From positions 11,104,001-11,168,000 of the forward strand of contig WPIO01000007.1 of assembly GCA_009760855.2 (NCBI GenBank): a stretch of DNA of 64,000 nucleotides, in the 5' to 3' direction. Below, piece by piece: positions 51,501 through 62,100 of the stretch. The stretch's first letter is position 1. Each line of letters starts with the position of its first letter. Source of the DNA: Cristatella mucedo (Eukaryota > Bryozoa > Phylactolaemata > Cristatellidae). The position numbers and the translations under genes were made by a program. Below the pieces are notes generated by a model. That model made no database searches. It had not been told where the DNA came from and saw nothing but the letters and a program-made list of their open reading frames with translations.

Positions 51501-54500
51501 ACTACATAATCCTGATAAACATAAGATGGAATTGATGTAAAATGGGTTAAAAATTTAATTTTTTGTATATAGTGCCTTTCAAAAGACATATATGTTAGAA
51601 ATGACATATAAAGTTAATCTAAGGTTTCGATAGTGACAGTATCTGGTGTTAGGAGGTTGATGAGGTTTACAGATGAACTCTTCAGAATAAATAAGGAGGA
51701 AATTGCACAAGGTAAGTAATTATGTATGACATTACGGTCGACTCTGCTTATAAGAATATGAGGCCAGCAAATGGCTATTCTTATAGGCAGAGTATTCCCA
51801 TACATGGAGTGAGATTATAGCTAGAGTAAACCTGGGTGCAGAACTGCTACTCTTATAAGCAGAGTTTTCTTATATAAGATATCATTGTATGCAAAGTCAT
51901 CTGTATTACTAATATACGAACAGAACTTTTTCTTTGCTTATGCAGGTGATCTACTGTGATTGTAAAAGATTTCCTTCACAGTTAACACACGAAATAAAAC
52001 GCGACCCAAACATGTGCTATAAGTTAGAGATCTGTATACAATAGAAACATGCTGATCCATTGAAATCTGGAAATACATTTGAAGACAGTTCAATGCAAAG
52101 CTCAAACCAGTGCCCAAAATCTTGCAGATGCTGTTTCAAAAAGGAGATATATGCAAGTGTCTGCAGTTAATAATTGAACCTTTCTGTTACTGCATTTAAT
52201 CTCACGGCTTGAAGCTCATTGGCCAGGAAACTATCAGCTATCAGAAAAGCATTATATACTATCAGCTAAGCAGTCATTACATAGCACAGCTACGTACCTT
52301 TTCGGACTCAATTCCTTGCCAGGGACCACATGCGACATGGAATACGTTCTTGCAGGAAAGACGGTGTCCACTCGTCACTGCGAATGTGAACTCCCTAATG
52401 CCATTGGGATACTTCTGCTTGATCTCTTGCTGAATTTCTGATCCAGCCACTTTAATTATTGAAGATGATATTGCTCCACTTGAAAGATGCAGGCCAGTGT
52501 CAACAGAGTTAACCAGAACATCGGCCTGTAAGCACAGATTCCGTGTACAATAAGACGCCTCAGTTTTGAGGTGCGTGACACATTCTAGCAATGAAGTAGC
52601 ATAAATACTCTGACCAGACTAAAAGTTTGACATGCTGGAAGCATCAAGCCTCCCGCTGAAACTTGTTTAGGCAAGCCTATCCCTTAACGTAATTATTGAC
52701 AGGTAGAAAATACGTGGCAGCCACTTCGTCCTTCAATATATGACTGCATCAGCAGATGCACTGAAAATGCTCGGCCCCTCACTCAATATGTTTACGTGTG
52801 TGAGTTATATGTTGTCCAATGTATCGGACCCGACGGATAGGAAGCTCCTGGGAGAAAAGTCCTGTCGCATGAACACTGAACCGTCTATGTGGCTACCGAG
52901 TCATGCACGACCAGCAAACAGGATACACCAAAAAATATCTACAAGCGGAATCCATAGGCATGTTCTTTCACGTCGTTTGGGGGGATATCCTGAAGAAGTT
53001 CATTCGATGATCAATGAGCAGTGAGGAGGTTAAAAAGTGCCGAAAGCTGGCTATGCAATATGATTTAAGGCAAGTAAGCAGCCTGAATTTCATAGATCCC
53101 ATGCTCTAAAGGTAGTGTGGAACTTGTATCGCCTAAATTGCATCACGTGCCCTAAATCACCTGCAAGATCTTCACAATCCGTATATGCTTCTGGCAATTG
53201 AGCCTTCGGCTCGTATGAACAAAACGTCTGAAACTTGTTTCTGGCTACGGTTACGACCCGCAATGACGTTCAGCATTCAAGCCTCGACTCGAGATGCCTC
53301 TGTTCTTGTAAGGATTCCCATCACCTCAGAGAACTGTTCTTGTTTGTTCCAAGTGTGCTTTGCATTCATACCTGTATGCGTGAGCCCTCCGAATAACCTG
53401 TCGTAAGGTTGGGTAGTGCGACTGTGCAACAACTCTAGAAAGGCTACCAGGGTAGATTGATCAGGCCCTCTCACTGCTCCTACGGCAGCCGTGATGTTCA
53501 ATGCACTGTTTTTTCAGTGTCGAGCCATTGTTGATTCCAAAGCCACCCGACAGCTAAGGGCAGCATGTGATAGATAAGTGTCCCCACAGATGCAGCCAAT
53601 CCATGGATTTTGGCCGGCCTGCCGAGTCATCTACCGCAAGCCATCATCAGCCCCTCAACCACTCAAGAGCAGGCTGCTGCTGCTTCTGCTGCTGCCGCTG
53701 CTGCTGCCGAAGTCTGATCTCTCGTAGGGCCTCAGCCCAATGCTAACAGCCTCTTGAGTCACGTTTCTTCACATCGTGCATGAGCCAGAACATATTAATA
53801 GGTTTAAGTCCGACTAATCAGTTGCCCTGAGTTTCTACATTTGCTTTAGCATCCAGGCCTAAGCATGACACTTTTTTGCTTTTGCATGCTCGATATCGTG
53901 CATGTCAATAATCCTCACGTATTGATTCTTTTGCAGTGAATTGTCGAACAAATGAATAGCCATGAAGTTTTCTTAGGGTGCTATACCAGCAGCCTATTGT
54001 TATCATTTGTATGACCACAGATTGTTTCACCGTTGTTCTGTGTGTGGGATAATTTTGCTCTAGAAGTCCTAGAAACACATTAAATGCACCATGCAAGCAC
54101 TAAAGAAGGCTCACTTGCTGTTCAGCCAGCAATCCCTTCACGAGCTTCAGCCGAAGCTGCCGGGGCAGCATTGCCTGGGTTCGTGAGTCAGTCTGCCGCT
54201 CGGCTGCCCCTGCAAGATTAAGAGTGATAACTCAGCTTGAACTGGAAGCAGTCATATTCAGACAGCAAACGAGAGAAGCACTTAAAGGCCTAAGCATGAT
54301 GATTAATTTTTAATTTTGATAATTTTTTTAAAGTTTTAAGGCTAAGATTGTATAGCCCATTTGTTTTAAATTGTATGGATTGCCTCATAAAATAATCTAG
54401 TATCTGGTGACTACACCTTTGGCAAAAAAGTAGTAATTTAAAAAACCCTCAATGAATGATTACTAGATCAGTGGATACCAAATGATCGTAAAAACAGTAA

Positions 54501-56070
54501 TTTAATTTAATGTATCTCCATATGTAACCCCACAAAGCCAAAAAGACTAGGTGGATGTTATGCATGGAGAGTTTTGCAGAGTGCACTCACAGTAGCAGTT
54601 TTTGGTAGGCATTCGATAGCCAACAGACTTCATCTCACGCAGCAAAGGAAAAGTGAGAAGGATAGCTGAGTCAGGAGAGCAGTTGAGGTAGTGATCAGCA
54701 TAGAATTCTCAGGGCGCATAGAAATGATGAGTCGCAGTTACAGCTGCCAGCAGAAAAATAGATGTCGTTTCGTAAGAATCGCGGACGTGAGTTCCACAGC
54801 CTAGGACATACAGTGCAAAAGCTCCTGTCGCTAACCGTCTTAAAGCAGAGGAATTGAACAGTTAATTGTCCATACAGGACCTGAGAGCACGAATATGGGT
54901 TTATAGAGCATCCTAAAAGAACTAAGTCTCTTTCTACACACTTCAAATATGCTGGAAAGGAATCGGGTCAATTGGTTAATAATAACATACATAATCTCAG
55001 CAAGCCCAAATGCACACAGGATAATTCACACAGAATGATGTGAGTAACTGGCAGGTTTCAGCTTTTTAATTGTCTTCAAATCAGAAAATTCCATGAGCAT
55101 TGAGCTCATTTACAATACCCTTAAAAGTATTATTCAATTGAATTCATATTGGTAAGACTATTGAAGCTCCAAAGATGCATGAAAGTGAGTGGAAATACAC
55201 CAAATTGCTTGCACTATACTACAAAATAAATATGCATACATAAAGTCAGTAGGTATAGTTGCAACAGCCTAGTTTTAGTGTGCCAGAGTGCCACAACATT
55301 GAGTGGATCAAAAGCATACTGCACATCGAAATACCTGCAGTTGCTATCCTGAATTTTATCTTGATGGTGATCACAGGCAGAGTACAGTCAGCCCCCTGAC
55401 TTACGACGGTTCAACTTACAAAAATTCGGATAACTCGGCCACGGTCAAACACAAAATCAAAAATCCAAATGTATCCAAGAAAACCTAAATCCTTCTACCG
55501 GTCACGATGGTTTAGAGGAAGAGGTTGATGACCCTCCAGCAACAACGTCCAACTACTCCTCACTTTCCTCTAATAGGATTCAATGTACAACTACCAGCTT
55601 CTGTATGCCCAAACATATTCCACATTATGGTATGCAAACATAATCTTATTTACTAGTTCACATTTGTTTATTTTTTATGTATTTAAAAAAAATATCGTTT
55701 ACCTCTCTATATCTTCTTCAGAACGTATCACAGTAGAATGCATCATATACCATTATCTACCTTCGACAGGTTTTCCGGTCCCTATCAATTTCGTAAATCA
55801 GGGCTGCCTGTACTTAACCCTTAGTAGCATCATAATTATGCTATTCAAGTGCTACAGACTTCCATCTATTGATATTTATTATCTGTAAAAAATTGCTTAA
55901 GATTTGTTGGTCTGTTTATCTCGTATGATGGCTAAGCCTGAAAGCATTAGACTGATTATAATCAGCAACATCCGACTGGCTAGATTGTGGTTTGTGTAGC
56001 AAGCAGCCCTTCAGTGAATTCGAATTGTTTAGATATGCCTGCCTGCTGGCTGGCTTGATGGAAGTTTCTG

Positions 56071-56116
<46 letters not shown>

Positions 56117-59100
56117 CGTTTGCATAGCGCCCCAAGAGAACTTAATCTCTATTCAGGCGCTTCACATATGCCTCTGGGCTCGAGCCCACGACCTCAGCCA
56201 GACCTTGGTCGGGGCGAGCACCTTAACTGCTGGACCAAACCAGCTCGGCTTCCAAAGGTCTATCCCCGGGCGATTTTTTAAATTCGATAAAAAGTGCTCC
56301 TCTGTTTCTAAGAACTAAGCACTTGAACTTTATAATCTTAAAAGAACTTATGGAAATACAAAGTCACGGGCCCTTGTCATAGCATATATGTATTCTCTGC
56401 TCAAAGTCTCCCACACGCTTCAAATCCAGCTTAATAACTTTCTTTCACATCTGATCAATAGCCATTTATACTTCGTTGACCTCTTATGGCAAGCACACAT
56501 GCAGACACTCACGTCGGTTCAACTACACTCACTAGCAAACGCTCATGCGACTCTGGGATGATGCATCATGCAAATGAGTGGCCTGTAGCTGTACCATTTG
56601 GTCCAGCGGTTAAGGTGCTCCCCCCCCCCCCCGACCAAGGTCTGGCTGGGGTCGTGGGCTCAAGCTCTGAGGCATATGCAAAGCGTCTGAATGGAGATTA
56701 AGTTCTCTTGTGGTGCTATACAGATGAAGTATAAATTTTTAATTCACAAACTACTCTAGCATCTGCCAACCAAAGATTGTAGCACAGGCACAAGAAACCA
56801 AAGGCTGCAAGTTGGTACTGTAAAAGTGGAGAATTTTTCTGCTCATGATCGGACATCTTACCATAAAATGAAATGTAGACCTAATACAGCCTAGTGGTTG
56901 GCACTGCATAATAATAATAATAAGAAGAAGAAGAATGCACTTGATAAAGCACCCTCAGAGAACTCAGTCTCTCTCTCGGCGCTTTACATTTGCTGCAAAG
57001 TGAAAAGCAATTGAATGGTGAGTAATATCATGCTTGATAAACAACATGAATAACATGGTTAGGGGTGACATGCACAGGGTCAGCGTGCAAATGCGGTTAG
57101 TGGCATCATGTACAGTGTCAGCACGCATAAGCACATGAAGGACGAATCACAGGGACACACTAAATGCTGTCCGAAATAGGTGTGTTTCTAAGTTCTTTTT
57201 AAATGTGCTCAGGTTAGGGGATGTTCTGACGCAGGTCGGGAGGGAGTTCCAGGCTCTGGGACCATACGAACTAAATGCACGGTCTCCAAAGGATTTGAGG
57301 TTTGTACGAGGTATTGGTAAACTATTGGATTCCAAAAAGCGGGTGGTACGATGCTTGGCCTGATAAGGGAGTATATCCTGAGAGATAGGCTGGAGCCAAA
57401 GAATGACGAGACCTAAAAGTGAGCGACAAAACCTCGAAGTCAATCCGTTGCTTGACTGGTAGCCAGTGCAGGTCGGCGAGAAGTGGAGTAATGTAGCAAC
57501 TGTGACGCTCACGACAGACAAGCCTAGCTGCAGAGTTTTGCACCAGCTGCAATCGCCTGATCGCACATGCTGGTAGGCCTGTAAGCAGTGAGTTGCAGAA
57601 GTCGAGACGAGATGTCACGAATGCATGGACCAACTTGGACGTGGTATCCTTATCTAAACAAGCCCTAATTTTAGCAATGTTATGAAGCTGAAAATAGGCT
57701 GATTTGACTGTGGAGCTGATGTGGTCGTCTAACGAGAGGTCGCTTTGGAATATGACACCTAGATTTCGAGCTGATGCAACTGGAGATATGCTGGCAGAGC
57801 CAATTTTGAAAGTCAGCCTTTCCAATTTCTGAATAACACTAGGTTTGCCCATAACTAGTAAGTTAGTTTTATCATCGTTTAGTTTAAGAAAAGTTGCTGC
57901 CATCCATGTGAGGATGTCATCAATGCATGCAGCAAGTGAGTTTAGAGAATTTGAGGTGCTCGAAGGCTGGGAGGGATCAAAGCAAAGGTACAACTGAGTG
58001 TCATCCGCATAGAAGTAAAAGCCTAGATTGTGCTTGGCAATCACATCAGCAAGAGGGAGCGTATAAACCGTGAAAAGAACCGGACCTAGCATGGAGCCCT
58101 GAGGTACTCCATATTTCAGAGGTACTTCAGATGATCTTTGTCCATTCGCGTCAATACTCTGGAGTCTCCCACTGAGACAGGACCTGAACCACTGCAGAGC
58201 AGTGCCAGTGATGCCCAGGCGAGATGAGAGGCGCTCTAGAAGAACTTTGTGATCGATGGTGTCAAAAGCTGCCGAAAGATCAAGCAAAACAAGCAGAGAC
58301 ACTCTACCCATGTCTGCATTCCTAAGTAGGTCGTTGTATACCCGAAGCAATGCTGACTCTGAAGAGTGATTAGCTCTAAAGCCGGACTGGAACTTACTAG
58401 CAAGGTGTGAGGTTTCGATATATGAGTTTAGCTGGTCTGCCACGACCCGTTCCAGTGTCTTTGATAGAAATGGTAGAAGGGAGACTGGGCGGTAGTTGCT
58501 CAAGTTCTCTTGGTCTAGTGTTGCTTTCTTGAGGAGAGGCCTGACTACAGCTTTTTTGAAAGGTGCTGGGACATGACCTGAGGCTAATGACATATTAATG
58601 ATGTTAGTTATGCATGACAGCAACAGATCAATGCAACGTAGGAGCAGGACAGTGGGAACAGGGTCCAGAGGACTTGTTGTCTTCTTTGATTGCGATACAA
58701 ACTTTAGGACTAGATCCCTAGTGACCTGCTTAAATGCAGACATTGAGGTGCTGCCAGGAACCGAGGAACAGCATTCTAGTGGGGAGGTTGTCATCGCAGG
58801 GATAGATTTCCTGATCTTGTCTCTTCACGACCCAGGTCGTGGGTTTGGATCATTGAAAGTGGGCCATCCTTGATTGCCCACTTTTAATGGTGGTGATAGC
58901 CGTTAAGGCTCAACTGCTGCTAATTAAATTATACTTTTCGATCAGCCAACCTTTCATATTTTAACTGTATCTAAAAAACTGCTGAACTGCTTGCAGCCTA
59001 CTTGTGTAAACAATAAATTGGAAGGTCCGTTATTTTGCTGTAAGTCTGCTGGCAACAAAAAGTTTGGCTCATCAGGTCCTACACTCTGAAACTCACTTAA

Positions 59101-62100
59101 TCAATAAAAATAATTGTAATAGTAGCAATAATAATAATAATAAAAAGACGTTTGCATAGCACCTTAAAAGAACTAAATCCCTTTCTAGGTGCTTTAAAAA
59201 AGCAAAACAGGCTGCTGCTTGCAAGAAATTTAACTAGCTTCCTGATTCGGTCAGGTTAGACTACTGCAATTCTGTCTTGGCTGCATTACAGAAAAAAGCC
59301 ATTGTTCAGCCTTAGCGACTGGTAATACATGTGGCTGCATGTGGCTAGTCACAAAATCACGGAGGTCCAGCCGTGAGTCTCATTTGTTAAAAGAGCTGCA
59401 ATGGATCATGGTTGATCAACGAATACAGAGCAAATTTCTTACGCTGACCAGTAAGGCCGGCATTGCTTGGCTCCGTTATACTGAGCCGAACTTCTACACC
59501 CAGTGTCAGCCTCCTCATGCCCTCAGGTACTTTGGGAAAATTAAATTAGCTATTTCATTCCTACACTTAAAGATTGTTCACGACAGAAGCTTTAGTGCTG
59601 CAGGTCCTACACTGCAGAATTCACAACCCCAATTCTTACACAACGCCATCTACTCCCTTGCTGCCGACATCTTTTCCAGCCGTCCTAAGCTACTACTTTC
59701 CTGCAACTCACTTCCCTGACTGCCCTATTGCCTCAGCTATGGTTCCCACTTTCTCGTTGTTTCATGAGACCAAGTCTCTTGGCTGCCATGTGCATACCGA
59801 AAGCTGCTTAGGCTCTGAGTGGGAAACAGAAAATGTTCCTGTGTAACACCCACTAGTCTTTGTGGCTGTGTGAGCTATAGACTGGGTTACATTACAGTAC
59901 AAGTCGGGAGAAGTCGTGGTATCAGTAGGGAGTGAGGTCCAGGTTTTGAGAGGATATCGAGGCACAACTAGATGACTCGAGTCAAGAGCAGATGGCACGA
60001 AGCCTATCAAGCCTGATTGACAAGTAGGAGACAGGTATGTAACTGTCATGACAGCAACTCTCTTCTGATTATGAGCTCCAGCAAAAACCTTGCTCAAGTT
60101 GTTTCTGCCCACTGAGACTCGGCTACTTTAGTCATTGCCTCTCAATATACGCTCTATCTAAAAATTACTTACCTATCTCAACATCGATGGATGTGTATGC
60201 AGTCTTGCGACTGTCAAGGTAAAAGGACCATTAGCATAGGCCAGTGCCAATGGAGACTTATTTTGCAGCAAATGTTGAAGGGATTTTACCATTGACGAAT
60301 TTGGAAAATAAACGTTTTGCTTAAGAATAGGATGTAAAACCAGTAATCAGTCACCATCGATGTGGGATATTCTAGATCGGTTATCGACAAATCTAAGCTT
60401 GCAATTGTGTGGGTAACAACTGGCACAATGTATTAGGTACCGGATCTGTAAGGCTGATTTCATTCATCGAAAATCCAAAAGCAGAATTCTATACTTAATT
60501 TCCAAGGATTCTATACTTAATTTTGAATGTGCATGGGCTATGTATGTATGTATTTCCAACTTAACTCCACAAAGCCATAGAGACTAAGTGGGTGTTGTGA
60601 AGGAGAGTACACTCACAGCCTAAGCAGCTTGGGGTATGCATTCGGTTGCCAACAGACGTCATCTCACGCAAGACAGAGAAAGTGGAAAGCATAGCAGAGT
60701 CAGGAGAGCAGTTGAGGTAGTGAGTAGCATGAAAGTAGCAGCTCCGGACCGCTGGAAAGGATGAGCCATTGTCGGCAGCAGAAGAATAGTTGTCGTTGAG
60801 TAAGAATTGTGGAAGCGAGTTAAGCAGTCTAGGACCTGCAGAGCTAAAGCTTCTGTCACCATCAGTCTTTAAGCAGAAGAATGGAACAGTTAATTTATTG
60901 TCCATACAGGATCTGAGGGCACGAAGAGGCTGAAACTGGTGCAGCAGTTCAGCAAGGTATGGAGGAGACTAGACATAGTGGGTCGTTTTGCCTTTAAATT
61001 TCAAAATTGATGAAAACTATCAGATTTAGAAATGTTCTTACTTAACAGACTGAAGAACATTATGAATTCTAGTCTTAAAAATTTTGAAGCATTGACAATA
61101 AAAACACTAAATTTCAATATTGTGCTGCTGGCGATACACCTAAACTAAGCACGACATTCAAATTGTTATAATACATAGCCAATTCAGCCAATAATAATTA
61201 GAAAAGGCATTTGCTATAAAAAATGAAGGTCGAGAATATTGTTTGCAGTGGTTTCTGCGTGCTGTCAAACTCAGGCAAAGCAATATGCCTTGGCCACAAA
61301 TGTGACTGCACTTAAACTTTCGAAGCTGTGCAGAGAAGCATTCATGCTTTCTTTAAATGTTCAGCACTGGTTACAAAAAGACTGTGCTGCATGCTGGCTT
61401 AAAAGCCAAAAGCCAGTTCCGCAATATTAAATTATATCATTCAGATAGACGAATTGTTCAAGCCTATTCCAGAACAGACTTTGATCAGCCTTCGAAAAAT
61501 TGCTTGGCTAGATCATGCACAGAGGAAGTGAATTCCAAGAGCATAATGCCAAAGGATGCATGGACTAGCTAGCCGATTCCATAAGTACTTGGTTTGTCTT
61601 GTCCTCTTTAGCTGCCATCCGTGTGAAAACTCGACCAGGTAAGCAGAAAAGCTAATTGGGAAAGCCTGAGATACTACTCGAAGGCCGAAAAGGATCAGAA
61701 TACAGATATGGCTAAATGCCACGTACGTGGTGTGCTGTACATCTCGAGTGAGTAAGTATACTAACATTACAAGCAATGCTCCAGAATATGTGCCAGAAGT
61801 CCACAACAAAGAATAACATAAGTGTAACTATCAGTCCAGTAGCACCACCTAGTTCTGAAGCAAGGCAAAAGATGCTTCTGGAATCAGGTCGGGGATAGCA
61901 GCATCATTACTTACCCGGCAGGTAAAGCAACTGAATAGTCGGTCTCAACACATTTGTGGAAATAGCAATAGCCAACACTGATCCACGTTATCCCCAAAGT
62001 CCTCAACAGAATCTCAATCCTGGCTTAAAGTTGAATGCATGGCGACCGGCCTCATTTTCCTAATCTTTCTAATTGATGAAGTTGGACTCACTTTCATTCC

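Larger units (their letters stand above)
46221..52297 (-). other. 6.1-kb intron splitting macrodomain 1
   Basis: Contains LINE A copies (46766-47535, 50040-51413), a LINE B 3' end (48810-49085), a MITE-like piece (51731-51885) and the possible extra exon (48171-48425). 47540-48170 and 49090-50035 show nothing recognised. Confidence 0.55.
54210..62091 (-). other. 7.9-kb intron upstream of macrodomain 1
   Basis: Holds LINE B (54500-54895, 58975-59895, 60545-60970), LINE A (56910-58805), three SINE pieces, a TA microsatellite and a pogo-like scrap (55384-55450). 54900-55380, 55450-56070, 60110-60540 and 60975-62090 show only unassigned short ORFs. Confidence 0.5.

Noticed and set aside
53277-53501. 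74-codon minus ORF in the intron between exons A and B
   Set aside because: Sits between two exons whose phases already join; no acceptor or donor noticed that would include it.
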